Positions 25,782-34,764 of a stretch of 46,011 bases of DNA are shown piece after piece; the first letter of the stretch is position 1; the number at the start of each line of letters is the position of its first letter. The notes beneath the pieces were generated by a model. That model worked only from the letters and a program-made list of their open reading frames with translations, searched no databases and had not been told where the DNA came from. Made by a program: the position numbers and the translations under genes. Source of the stretch: Methanobrevibacter olleyae (lineage in GTDB: Archaea > Methanobacteriota > Methanobacteria > Methanobacteriales > Methanobacteriaceae); assembly GCF_900114585.1 (NCBI RefSeq), contig NZ_FOTL01000014.1:1-46011 (forward strand). Reading direction: 5' to 3'.

Positions 25782-26003
25782 TTAATATGAGTCTATTAAG
25801 TCTTTAAATAAATTAACAGTATCATCAACATTCATTTTAGCTTTTTCACTTACTTCCTTAAGATTAGCTTCCCATAAAGATATTTTTCCCATTTGAGTTA
25901 CTAAGAATGTAAATTTAGGGTTTAAACGAACAAGGTCTGTTTTTAGTAAGGGATATTCATTTAATAAATCCATGTATTTTGTTTCTCCTGTAACTTCAAC
26001 CAT
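25782..26003 (-). CDS. DUF1858-domain protein
   Basis: A 73-residue protein resembling the DUF1858 domain: short helices with DLLNEYPLLKTDLVRLNPKF (about 12-31) and LWEANLKEVSEKAKM. Such domains occur alone or fused to hybrid-cluster or hemerythrin-type proteins in anaerobes; function unknown. AGGTGAT lies 3-4 nt before the ATG. No obvious operon partner; it converges on the EFR1-type gene. Confidence 0.7.
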   Translation of the reverse strand: MVEVTGETKYMDLLNEYPLLKTDLVRLNPKFTFLVTQMGKISLWEANLKEVSEKAKMNVDDTVNLFKDLIDSY

Positions 26004-26158
26004 AATATCACCTAATCATATATTTTTTTATAATTATTTTTAAAGATTTTGTAACTAGCTAAGGGTAAAATGTGTTAAATAATATGGTAAAAAGTCTTTA
26101 ATAATCACATTTTATTCAAATTACTTTTAAAGTAATTTATTTTTAAAAGAATTTAATT

Positions 26159-26220
26159 AACTATTTAAAAAGAAATCCTTTAATTTATTAACTATTTAAA
26201 AAGAAATCCTTTAATTTTTC
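26159..26220. repeat. 31-bp duplication of the ecfA 3' end
   Basis: AACTATTTAAAAAGAAATCC followed by TTTAATTT occurs at 26159 and 26190. The second lies over the ecfA stop and final codons (minus strand); the first is a non-coding copy just downstream. Confidence 0.8.
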
Positions 26221-27624
26221 TTCATCTATTTTATAATTATCTATGATTTTTCCATCCTCAAAATGTAAAATATGGGAACAAGTTTCCATAATTAATTCAA
26301 AGTCATGAGTTATAATAAATGATGTAATACCTAAATTTTGAAGATATCTTAGGTTTTCACTTACTTTCATCATATTTTTCAAATCAAGTCCGCTTGTTGG
26401 CTCATCAAAGATTAAAATTTCTTTTTTAGATGCAATAGCTGATGCTATAGCTACTCTTTGTTTTTCTCCACCAGATAATGCCATTGGATGTGAATCTTTT
26501 AAATGAATTAAATTTAGATTTGTTAAAATATCCTCTGCAAGCTCTATATCCCCTTCATCCATACTTAATAATATCTCATCAAGGACACTTTCAGTAAATA
26601 ATTGATGATTGACATCCTGCATTACCATATAAGTTTTTTTCAGCCTATCTTTTCTTTTTAAGGCTTTTTCATCGAAAATTAACTCACCTTTACATGACCT
26701 TTTAAGACCACATAAACAATTGGCAAATGTAGATTTTCCAGCTCCATTTTTGCCTATAATTGCAATAATTTCATTTTTAGGTATTTTAACCCTATCAATA
26801 TCTAAAACTGGTGTTTTATCATATTTGAATTTGAAATTTTTAAGTTCAAGTAATTTTTGGCCATTTGAATAGTATTCTTTGTGTTTTGCATTTAAATTAT
26901 CTAAATTTAACTGTCTTAAACCTAAATCCCTTAAATCAATATTTTTAAAGTCTGAAATAGACCATTCTTCATTTATCTTTCCATTTTTTATGAATATAAC
27001 TCTATCTAAGACATTTTCTAAATAGAATAATTTATGCTCTGCAATGATAACAGTTTTTCCCTGTGATTTCCATTTTTTTATTATTTCTTCCAAATGCCAA
27101 CTTGAGATTGAATCTAAATTAGATGATGGTTCATCTAGCACTAATATTTTAGGATGTACTGCTGATATGGAAGCACATGCTATTTTTTGCTTTTCACCAC
27201 CTGATAGTTTAAAAATATTTTTATCAAGTAAATTTTTTAAATTGAAATCATTAACTACTTCCTTTAGCCTTCTTTTAATTTCATCTTCAGCGATTCCTAA
27301 ATTTTCACACCCAAAGACTATTTCACTTGTAGTATCAACATTAAAAAATTGGGTTTTCGGGTTTTGAAAAACAGAGCCAATTTGTTCAGATATTTCATAT
27401 ATAGGCATTTGGATAACTGAATCATCATTTAAATAAACTTCTCCCTTTCTTTTTCCATCAAAGAAGTTTGGGATAAGGCCATTTAAAAAACGAGTTAATG
27501 TTGTTTTTCCACAGCCGGATTCCCCACACAATAAAATAACTTCACCCTCTTTAATATTTAAGTTAATATTTTCAAGGTTCATATTATCATTGTATGAAAA
27601 TGAGATATTATTGATGTTTATCAA
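26188..27624 (-). CDS. ecfA: ECF transporter ATPase, fused A1-A2
   Basis: Energises an energy-coupling-factor importer. Two ABC ATPase domains are fused in 478 residues. Domain 1 has Walker A GESGCGKT (about 34-41), signature LSGGEKQK and LDEPSS. Domain 2 has Walker A GKNGAGKS (about 297-304), signature LSGGEKQR and FDEPTSG. The start is TTG at 27624, with GGAGG 9 nt upstream overlapping the end of ecfT. The end of the gene is tandemly duplicated downstream. It is the last gene of the minus-strand operon. Confidence 0.92.
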   Translation of the reverse strand: MININNISFSYNDNMNLENINLNIKEGEVILLCGESGCGKTTLTRFLNGLIPNFFDGKRKGEVYLNDDSVIQMPIYEISEQIGSVFQNPKTQFFNVDTTSEIVFGCENLGIAEDEIKRRLKEVVNDFNLKNLLDKNIFKLSGGEKQKIACASISAVHPKILVLDEPSSNLDSISSWHLEEIIKKWKSQGKTVIIAEHKLFYLENVLDRVIFIKNGKINEEWSISDFKNIDLRDLGLRQLNLDNLNAKHKEYYSNGQKLLELKNFKFKYDKTPVLDIDRVKIPKNEIIAIIGKNGAGKSTFANCLCGLKRSCKGELIFDEKALKRKDRLKKTYMVMQDVNHQLFTESVLDEILLSMDEGDIELAEDILTNLNLIHLKDSHPMALSGGEKQRVAIASAIASKKEILIFDEPTSGLDLKNMMKVSENLRYLQNLGITSFIITHDFELIMETCSHILHFEDGKIIDNYKIDEEKLKDFFLNS

Positions 27625-27625
27625 A

Positions 27626-28348
27626 TTAATGGCCTCCTATAAAATAAAATATGTAAACTATAAATCCAATAACTGTAATTGCTATTAATAAATAATCAAG
27701 TTTATTGAATTTAACAGAAACTAAATGAGTTCTTTTTTTAGGATTACTAAGTCCTCTAGTTAAAGAAGCTGCAGATAATTCATCGCTTGTCTTAACTGCA
27801 CTGATTAAAATAGGAATCATATAAAATTCAATTAATTTTAAAGGATTTTGCAGTGATTTAAAAGTTAAACCAAATCCTCTCATTTTCATAGCATTGGTTA
27901 TGGATTTAATTTCTTCACAAACAGATGGAATATATCTAAAAATAACAGAAATAGGTATATTAATATCTTTTGGAATATTGCTTTTCTCCATTGATGCTAT
28001 AAATTCACTTACCTTTGTTGTAGATATAGTATAGTAACCCATCATAAGAATAGGTAACATTCTTGTTGCACTATAAGTAAAACTCACTATCAATATTGAA
28101 CTAATACCTTTAGAGCTTGGAAGTAAATAAATTTGAAGGTATTTGGCAATTAAATAGATGATGATATAAATTAAAGCTGATTTTTCATGCTTTGAAAAAA
28201 ATAAACAAAAAAATGGAATTAAAACTAAAATGCCACTGATATATAGTGGTGCATCATTAAAAACCATGAAACTTAAAATAATCAAGATGATTATTTTTGT
28301 TCTTGGATCGATATTAAATCTATTTTGATTATCAAGTTTTAATTCCAT
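27626..28348 (-). CDS. ecfT: ECF transporter transmembrane subunit T
   Basis: Couples ATPases to the substrate-binding subunit. The 240 residues have five or six membrane segments and the two conserved Ala/Arg/Gly coupling helices, NAMKMRGFG (about 150-158) and AASLTRGL (about 192-199), that contact the ATPases. AGGTGG precedes the ATG and overlaps the stop of the upstream S gene; its own stop is 1 nt from the ecfA start, so translation is coupled. Confidence 0.9.
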   Translation of the reverse strand: MELKLDNQNRFNIDPRTKIIILIILSFMVFNDAPLYISGILVLIPFFCLFFSKHEKSALIYIIIYLIAKYLQIYLLPSSKGISSILIVSFTYSATRMLPILMMGYYTISTTKVSEFIASMEKSNIPKDINIPISVIFRYIPSVCEEIKSITNAMKMRGFGLTFKSLQNPLKLIEFYMIPILISAVKTSDELSAASLTRGLSNPKKRTHLVSVKFNKLDYLLIAITVIGFIVYIFYFIGGH

Positions 28349-28356
28349 TAAACCAC

Positions 28357-28938
28357 CTAAGCAATTCCTGCTCTTTCAAAATGTTTTTTTAATACAATTC
28401 TTCCGATATATGCACTTATTAAACCAGTGATGAAAGTTAAAATAATTATAATTATTAAAATTTCATTATTAATAAATGGAGCAATAACATTCACATAATC
28501 ATTTCCCATTGAAGCACGTATATTACTAATATAATAATCTCTTAGAATAAAAAATGGTATCATATTACCCATTATACCTAATATAAAAATTCCATAACTA
28601 ATTATTGAATTTTTTAATGAAGAGTAACCTCCCATTCTTAATATACAATCTGCTATAAATGCACATAGGGTAAATACTAATATAGGTACCCAAGTGTGAC
28701 CTGATAAAAACATTATAATTCCTAAAATTAAACCCATTAAAGTTACCATTCCAAATTTACTAACTCTGGTTAAAAATAGCATATATGGGATTCCACATAT
28801 CAATGCTCCAAGGATAGGAAGTGCTATCATTAAAATTGGTATATAACCTAACATTCCAAATATGAATATTAAGACTATTATAATCACTGAGAATATGCCA
28901 ACGGTGATTAAATCTTTTACATTTAATATTTCACTCAT
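28357..28938 (-). CDS. MptD/Trep_Strep-type ECF substrate-binding subunit
   Basis: S component of the ECF importer: 193 residues with five or six hydrophobic segments and few charges. It resembles the MptD (Trep_Strep) family found mainly in Firmicutes and spirochaetes next to AraC regulators and paired ABC ATPase-permeases. The substrate is not proved; context suggests a metal complex. GGAGGT lies 8 nt before the ATG. It is separated from the upstream ABC gene by a 285-bp region with a 48-bp tandem array. Confidence 0.8.
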   Translation of the reverse strand: MSEILNVKDLITVGIFSVIIIVLIFIFGMLGYIPILMIALPILGALICGIPYMLFLTRVSKFGMVTLMGLILGIIMFLSGHTWVPILVFTLCAFIADCILRMGGYSSLKNSIISYGIFILGIMGNMIPFFILRDYYISNIRASMGNDYVNVIAPFINNEILIIIIILTFITGLISAYIGRIVLKKHFERAGIA

Positions 28939-29007
28939 TATATTTACCTCCTTATTTATTGAAAATAATGAGAATAAATATTGGGATAATATTTCCCAAT
29001 ATTTTTT

Positions 29008-29215
29008 AACTAAATTTTCTTAGTTTTTTAATTAACTTTCTTAGCTTTTTTTTAGCTAAATTTTCTTAGTTTTTTTTAATTAATTTTCTTAGCTTTTTTT
29101 TAGCTAAATTTTCTTAGTTTTTTTTAATTAATTTTCTTAGCTTTTTTTTAGCTAAATTTTCTTAGCTTTTTTTAATTAAGTCTCTTAGCTTTTTTTAGCT
29201 AAATTCTCTTAGCTA
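29008..29215. repeat. 48-bp tandem array between the ABC and ECF genes
   Basis: AGCTAAATTTTCTTAG recurs near 29008 (diverged), 29054, 29102, 29150 and 29197, about 48 bp apart. Each unit is two related halves with T-runs. Minus-strand transcripts read it as A-rich, so it is unlikely to be a terminator for this operon. Confidence 0.8.
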
Positions 29216-29223
29216 TTTTTATA

Positions 29224-30969
29224 TTAAATTTTCCATTCACCACTTAAATTTTGCAAATCAACCATCTTTTTGAATAATCCATCTTTTTCAATTAACTCTT
29301 CAGGTGAACCTTGTTCTGCTATTCTTCCTTCATTTAAAACAACAATTTTGTCTGCATTTGCTATTGTACGCATTCTATGAGCAATAATAATCACTGTTTT
29401 CTTTTTGATTAAGGCAGATAGAGCTTTTTGAATTTTAGATTCATTTTCAACATCTAGAAATGAAGTAGCTTCATCTAAAAGAATGACATTTGCATTTTTA
29501 AGAAGTGCTCTTGCAATTGAAATCCTTTGTCTTTGGCCACCAGATAATAGCTCACCATTTTCACCAATAATTGTATCATAACCATTTGGAAGCTTCTCTA
29601 CAAATTCTTCACATTCTGCAAGACGTGCTGCTTCAATAACTTCTTCATCACTTGCACCTTTTCTTCCAACACGAATATTTTCTAAAATAGAATTATTAAA
29701 TAAAATAACATCTTGGAATACTATTGAGAAGTTTTCAAGAAGTTTTTCGCAGTCGAGTTCTGCAAGATTTTCTCCACCAAGACTTACCTGTCCATCTACA
29801 GGATCCCAAAATCTTGCAGCAAGTTTTGAAACAGTACTTTTACCTCCACCTGATGGTCCAACAAGTGCAGTAACTTCACCCTGTTTTGCAAGAAAATTAA
29901 TATCAGTTAGAACATCTTTTAAATCATCATAGTTGAAATTAACATCTTTAAATTCTATATCATAGCCATCTAATGAATAGTCAGTTAAACCACCTTCAAT
30001 TACTAAACTTTCAATTTCTTTTGCTCTATCGATTTTTATATCCATCATCAGTATTTCAGCTAAAAACATCAATCCATTTTCAATTGGATTATAAATTGTA
30101 GCTGAAGCTATTAAGAATATTAAAAATGTAAATATGCTTATTTCTCCATTTATAATTAAATAGGAACCTAATAATATTACAGAAACCATTCCAAGATTTA
30201 AAAATAATTTACCCACAATTACTCCTGCTGATGCCATCAATTCTGCTTTAATTCTTGATTTTTCAATTGTTGAAGTTAATCCACTTAATTTGGAGAAATA
30301 TTCATCTTCATAATGGTATGATTTTAATTCACGAATAGATTCTATACATTCTTGCATTGAATCTCCACATCTAAGTAAATCATTCATTACCAGTTTACTG
30401 CCTTTGCGAATGTAAATTTTTGTAATGTATAAGATAATAAATGCTACTGGAACAACCCATAAAAGAGCAATTCCTAATCTCCAATCAAAGATTATCATTC
30501 CAACAGCTATAATTATTAATGAAAGAATTGAACCAAGTAATTGTGGAACTGCATGGGAGAAAAGATGCTCTAAATCAGTACAGTCATTCATAATTGTTGA
30601 TGTTAAGTCTGCTAGATCTCTATTTTCGAAAAACGATAATGGTAATTTTCTTAAATTTTCACCTAAGTTAATTCTCCTATTTTCACTTTCAACATATGTG
30701 GTATTATATAAAAAATGATATTGTTTCCATGAAAATGCAAAGATAATCCCTAAAACAATTAATATTAATACAATAAACATAGCTAAATTTGGATCAATTA
30801 TTTCTCCACCCATTAATGGCTCAAGCCAAATATAGAGTAAAAGTGTATATAAACCAACTGGAAAAATAAAAGAGATGTTTTGAAGTGCTGTATATAAAAT
30901 TCCTTTAATTAAATTATCTGCACCATCTTTTGTAAGTCCAAATCTTTCGACAAAATATTCAGATATCAT
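29224..30969 (-). CDS. ABC transporter ATPase-permease (YbtQ/IrtB-like partner)
   Basis: Half-transporter of 581 residues with an N-terminal six-helix membrane domain (about 20-310) and a C-terminal ATPase domain with Walker A GPSGGGKS (about 374-381), signature LSGGQRQR and LLDEATS. Pairs of this kind next to an AraC regulator resemble YbtP/YbtQ and IrtA/IrtB, which import metal-siderophore complexes despite their exporter fold. Substrate here is inferred. The start is ATG at 30969; upstream lie two coupled 13-codon mini-ORFs that copy its start. Confidence 0.88.
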   Translation of the reverse strand: MISEYFVERFGLTKDGADNLIKGILYTALQNISFIFPVGLYTLLLYIWLEPLMGGEIIDPNLAMFIVLILIVLGIIFAFSWKQYHFLYNTTYVESENRRINLGENLRKLPLSFFENRDLADLTSTIMNDCTDLEHLFSHAVPQLLGSILSLIIIAVGMIIFDWRLGIALLWVVPVAFIILYITKIYIRKGSKLVMNDLLRCGDSMQECIESIRELKSYHYEDEYFSKLSGLTSTIEKSRIKAELMASAGVIVGKLFLNLGMVSVILLGSYLIINGEISIFTFLIFLIASATIYNPIENGLMFLAEILMMDIKIDRAKEIESLVIEGGLTDYSLDGYDIEFKDVNFNYDDLKDVLTDINFLAKQGEVTALVGPSGGGKSTVSKLAARFWDPVDGQVSLGGENLAELDCEKLLENFSIVFQDVILFNNSILENIRVGRKGASDEEVIEAARLAECEEFVEKLPNGYDTIIGENGELLSGGQRQRISIARALLKNANVILLDEATSFLDVENESKIQKALSALIKKKTVIIIAHRMRTIANADKIVVLNEGRIAEQGSPEELIEKDGLFKKMVDLQNLSGEWKI

Positions 30970-31045
30970 AATATCTCCTCACTTTTAGCAAAATACTCGA
31001 ATATCATAATATCTCCTCACTTTTAGCAAAATATTCAAATATCAT
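30966..31045 (-). other. Two translationally coupled 13-codon mini-ORFs
   Basis: The upstream ABC gene ends TAATG; its last base begins an ORF at 31045-31004 (MIFEYFAKSEEIL). Its stop overlaps (ATGA) the start of a second ORF at 31007-30966 encoding the same 13 residues, whose stop overlaps (ATGA) the start of the next ABC gene at 30969. The period is 38 nt. The two copies differ at two third-codon positions, both silent. Each carries GTGAGGAG before the next ATG. Confidence 0.7.
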
Positions 31046-32865
31046 TATTTTCCCCCACTTTTGACTTTCCATTGAATTGCTTGATTAAACTCAATCCACA
31101 TTTTTGAATAAGGTCCTTCACTTTCAACTAATGAATCATGATTTCCTTCTTCTACAATTCTTCCATTATCGATAACATAAATCTTATCAACATTTTTAAC
31201 AGTAGATAATCTATGGGCAATCATAATGACTGTTTTTTCTTTTGTAATTTCTGAAATTGCTTTTTGGATCATATATTCATTTTCAGGGTCTGCTAATGCT
31301 GTAGCTTCATCTAATATAATAATTGGTGCATCTTTAAGGATTGCTCTTGCAAGAGATATTCTTTGCTGTTGACCTCCTGAAAGATATGTACCTTCACTAC
31401 CAATAACTGTATCAATTCCATCTGGTAATTCATCGATGATATCATCACATTGAGCAAGACTGAGTGCTTTTTGCACTTCTTCTCTTGAGGCACCTTTGCG
31501 ACCAATAGCTACATTTTTATAAATTGAATCTTTAAATAAAGTAGTATTTTGGAGTACGAATGAAACATTATCCATCAATTCCTTTGTTGAAATATCTCTC
31601 ACATCAACATCTCCTACTTTGATACTACCTTTCTTCACATCCCAAAATCTTGGAATCAAAGAAGCTATTGTAGTTTTTCCACTTCCTGATGGGCCAACAA
31701 GTGCAACAGATTCATTTTCATTGATTTTTAAATTAATATCATTTAATATATATTCATCTGAATCGGCACTTTCATTATTTGCCTTATTTGAATCAGTAGT
31801 TTCATAGTCAAAGTATACTCCTTCAAATTCGATTGAATGATTTTTAGGTTTTTGAGGATTACTTGCTTCAACTAATGGTTTTTCATTTAATATTGCTTCA
31901 ATACTATCTAAAGCATGACTTGCCATCATCCAATCTTGTGAAACCATCATAACTCTGTTCATCATTACAGCACAGATTGGTGTGAAAATCACATAGAAAA
32001 TGAAATTAGATAGGAATTTAATATCTACAAGAGATCCTGCAAGTAATATTCCTGCTGGAATTAATAGTGCGAAAAATCCATTTATTGATACTGTAAATGC
32101 AGTCATTGGAAGCTGGGTTGATAGGGAGTAATTAGCAGAGAATTTTCCATAGTTTTTAATAGCTATCATAAAGTTTTTAAATGAAAAAACACTTTGTTGG
32201 AATGCTTTTGTAACAGGAATTCCTCTTACATATTCTACAGCTTCTGCATTCATTCTTTCTAAATATATTTGGTATTGTTCCATAATATTTTGTGATTCTT
32301 TAGAAAACATCGGATACATAAATACAAAACATAATATTATTGGAATAAGACAGATTAAACCAAGTAAGTAATCAAAGCTAAATAATATTATTAGAAATGC
32401 AATTGGAGTTACAATAGCTCCTGTTAAATCAAAGATTTGATGTGCTAAGAATCCTTCAGTTCTTCCTGTACTGAAATCAATTATCTTTCTAAGACCACCA
32501 CTTGTATGATTTGAAAAATATCCTTGTGGTAGCTTTAATAAATGTTTTATAGCGGCATCTTTCATATTTTTTTCATTTTTAAATGCTGATAGGTGAGTAC
32601 CCATCAATCCAATGAAGTTTAAGAGAATAGCTAATGCAGCAAATAAAAATGCATTAAATGCATATGTTTCTATATTTTGTGCTTTTGCAAAATCTGGAGC
32701 AACCATTAATAGAGCATTAACAACATTCCATATGTAAATAAATGGAACTAGTAGACAAATAGTACTTAAAGCTGAAAAAACACAACCGATAATGGTTAAA
32801 TATTTGTAATTTCCAGAATAATTAAGCAATCGTATAAATTTGTTTTTATTTTTATTATTTGACAT
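31045..32865 (-). CDS. ABC transporter ATPase-permease (YbtP/IrtA-like partner)
   Basis: First structural gene of the minus-strand operon; 606 residues. The membrane domain spans about 15-320 and the ATPase domain about 345-600, with Walker A GPSGSGKT (about 392-399), signature LSGGQQQR and ILDEATA. A short acidic insert (about 352-370) lies at the start of the ATPase domain. It likely forms a heterodimer with the next gene. AGGAG 7 nt before the ATG confirms the start. A palindrome at 32887-32902 marks probable iron control. Confidence 0.88.
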   Translation of the reverse strand: MSNNKNKNKFIRLLNYSGNYKYLTIIGCVFSALSTICLLVPFIYIWNVVNALLMVAPDFAKAQNIETYAFNAFLFAALAILLNFIGLMGTHLSAFKNEKNMKDAAIKHLLKLPQGYFSNHTSGGLRKIIDFSTGRTEGFLAHQIFDLTGAIVTPIAFLIILFSFDYLLGLICLIPIILCFVFMYPMFSKESQNIMEQYQIYLERMNAEAVEYVRGIPVTKAFQQSVFSFKNFMIAIKNYGKFSANYSLSTQLPMTAFTVSINGFFALLIPAGILLAGSLVDIKFLSNFIFYVIFTPICAVMMNRVMMVSQDWMMASHALDSIEAILNEKPLVEASNPQKPKNHSIEFEGVYFDYETTDSNKANNESADSDEYILNDINLKINENESVALVGPSGSGKTTIASLIPRFWDVKKGSIKVGDVDVRDISTKELMDNVSFVLQNTTLFKDSIYKNVAIGRKGASREEVQKALSLAQCDDIIDELPDGIDTVIGSEGTYLSGGQQQRISLARAILKDAPIIILDEATALADPENEYMIQKAISEITKEKTVIMIAHRLSTVKNVDKIYVIDNGRIVEEGNHDSLVESEGPYSKMWIEFNQAIQWKVKSGGK

Positions 32866-32886
32866 ATTTAACTCCTTATAATTGAA

Positions 32887-32902
32887 TTTAGGTTTACCTA
32901 AA
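32887..32902 (-). promoter_or_regulatory. Operator-like palindrome before the ABC/ECF operon
   Basis: TTTAGGT-TT-ACCTAAA is a perfect 7-2-7 palindrome 22 bp upstream of the first ABC start codon. It matches the form of DtxR-family iron boxes and the palindrome before feoB (TTAGGC-TT-GCCTAA). A half-site, TTTAGGTAAATA, lies further upstream at 33109-33120. Confidence 0.65.
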
Positions 32903-33306
32903 AATTTAAATTAGTCAAAAAAGACAATACTTTAAAAATATCTTAATAAACAAAAAAAGAGCTAATTTAAATTATTTTTTTAAAAAAAATTAAAATAAAC
33001 CTATTTTCAATATCAAATATGTTTTAAATTAGTATATAAATATTTTTGAACTAAAAAGTCATAAACTATACCAAAAAGACAAAATTATTTTTTTATTTAT
33101 ATTATTATTTAGGTAAATATATTTTTATATTTTCTAAGTATAAAAAACTAACTATAAAAAACTAACTTAAAAAATTAGCTATAAAAAATTAAATTAAAAA
33201 ATTAACTATAAAAAATTAACTTAAAAAATTAGCTATAAAAAATTAAACTAAAAAATTAGCTATAAAAAATTAAATTAAAAGATTAAATATAAAAAATAGT
33301 ATTAAA
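32903..33306. other. Intergenic between AraC gene and the ABC operon
   Basis: No gene is seen. It holds the promoter of the ABC operon, one iron-box half-site (33109-33120) and the 27-bp array. Confidence 0.45.
33152..33298. repeat. 27-bp tandem array, about six copies
   Basis: CTATAAAAAA begins at 33152, 33179, 33206, 33233 and 33260, exactly 27 bp apart, with a decayed sixth copy near 33287. On the minus strand the array reads as U-rich sequence directly after the AraC stop, so it may serve as a terminator region. Confidence 0.8.
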
Positions 33307-34272
33307 TTATATGTTGAATTTTATTTTTTTGTATTCAGAGGGTGTACAACCCTTATAGTCCTTAAATGCTTCTGTAAACTTTGAAGGTGAGGTATAACCT
33401 ACCATTTTTGATATTTCAGAAATTGTATAATCTCCTTGATTAAGTAGTTTACAGGCATAGTCTAGTTTATATTCTTTCCGCCATTTGTAAATAGGTTTTC
33501 CATAAATTTCTTTAAAACAATTTTTTAAAGAGGTTTTACTTATATCATATTTATTTGCAAGTTGATCAATAGTAATTTTGCTTTCTAAATCATTAAGCAA
33601 CTCATTTTTAACATTATCAATAATTTCCACCTGTTCTTTAGAAAGAGAAATAGATTTATTTCTATTAAAATTTGTTATAGAAAAGAATAACAACAATTCT
33701 AAGGTTTTTAATTTATGATATGGATTTTTTATCCTTTCATCAACATTATACAACTCTCCAATAACATGGTCTATTTTTTCATTAGACCTTATTAATACAA
33801 AACCTTTATTTCTTTTTAAATCTTCATAAAATTCAATTAAATCAAAATCAGGAATATAATTTTTAACATAATCGTTAGCTATATCAACATCAATAAAAAT
33901 CTCTAATCCCCTATAATACTCTAGGGGAAATTCAGAAAGTGTTTTTGTTATTTCATAAATACTGATACATAAATCTCCCTGTCCAAAATATATTATTTTA
34001 TCATCGTTGATAGTATATGCATATCTGCCATCACGGCAATGATTAATTTCAAGTAGGCGAGAGTCTATTTTTTCTTCTATGAAAACATCATCCATTGTTT
34101 CAATATTTAAGTCCATATAAGAAAGAATAATTCCAGGAAATATTGAATAAGTTTCCATTTTTCCATGTTCTCCATCATCACCTAATTCAATTGTTCTTTT
34201 ATCATTTTCTTTTTTAATTGAAAAATTAGATTGTAAGACAAGATCAAATAATTCATAGAGCTTTTCATTCAT
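33307..34272 (-). CDS. AraC-family transcriptional regulator
   Basis: A 321-residue regulator with a C-terminal double helix-turn-helix (about 215-318). The first HTH includes KITIDQLANKYDISKTSLKN, and the second includes TISEISKMVGYTSPSKFTEA then FKDYKGCTPSEYKK. The N-terminal 200 residues are the effector-sensing part, resembling YbtA/PchR-like siderophore-responsive regulators. AraC proteins are rare in archaea, so transfer from bacteria is likely. No ribosome site precedes the ATG. A TATA box centred 26 bp upstream suggests a leaderless mRNA. Confidence 0.88.
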   Translation of the reverse strand: MNEKLYELFDLVLQSNFSIKKENDKRTIELGDDGEHGKMETYSIFPGIILSYMDLNIETMDDVFIEEKIDSRLLEINHCRDGRYAYTINDDKIIYFGQGDLCISIYEITKTLSEFPLEYYRGLEIFIDVDIANDYVKNYIPDFDLIEFYEDLKRNKGFVLIRSNEKIDHVIGELYNVDERIKNPYHKLKTLELLLFFSITNFNRNKSISLSKEQVEIIDNVKNELLNDLESKITIDQLANKYDISKTSLKNCFKEIYGKPIYKWRKEYKLDYACKLLNQGDYTISEISKMVGYTSPSKFTEAFKDYKGCTPSEYKKIKFNI

Positions 34273-34292
34273 ACATAAATATATTGATAATA

Positions 34293-34303
34293 CATATATA
34301 AAA
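34293..34303 (-). promoter_or_regulatory. TATA box for a leaderless AraC mRNA
   Basis: On the minus strand this reads TTTTATATATG, centred near 34298, 26 bp from the ATG at 34272. That is the usual archaeal TATA-to-start distance, so the transcript may begin at the start codon. Confidence 0.55.
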
Positions 34304-34427
34304 CATTACTAGTTTGAGATGGAAAAAATAAATTAAATAATATCATGAAAACTAAAAAGTTCATGAAAACTAAAAAGTAATAAAAAGTAAAAAAGGGATA
34401 GGATGGAAGAAATAATATAATTATTGA

Positions 34428-34619
34428 ATTTGTAGTTGGGATATTAAAAAGATATTAGATCTAAATTATAAAGATAATCCTAATTTGAGAGAATGTATTA
34501 AAAGTTATGTAGTTTATATGGAAAGTACAGATTTACTTAAAAACTTAGCTGATTTTGATGTCTGGGAAAAAGAAGTATTTTTAAATAAACTATATTGTTT
34601 TAGCAATTTTATTTCTTAA
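34428..34619 (+). pseudogene. Possible remnant of a small gene
   Basis: An open stretch of about 63 codons ends at TAA 34617-34619 and has coding-like composition (LRECIKSYVVYMESTDLLKN, then LADFDVWEKEVFLNKLYC). The only in-frame ATG is internal (34518) and has no ribosome site. Upstream, GGGATAGG and an ATG at 34403 open a different frame that stops after five codons. It may be the decayed end of a regulator gene; no family is recognised. Confidence 0.3.
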
Positions 34620-34764
34620 ACTTTAAATATTATAGTTTCTTAATTATTATATAATTTAAAACTTTTTAAACATAAGTAGATTAAGTTATTTTAAGCTATA
34701 TGGATAGACATTTTATAGGAAATATATAATATATACATATAGTTATATAATTTAAGATGATAAT

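Noticed and set aside
29008-29215. Terminator array for the ABC gene
   Set aside because: Its T-runs are on the plus strand, while the operon is transcribed from the minus strand, where they read as A-runs.
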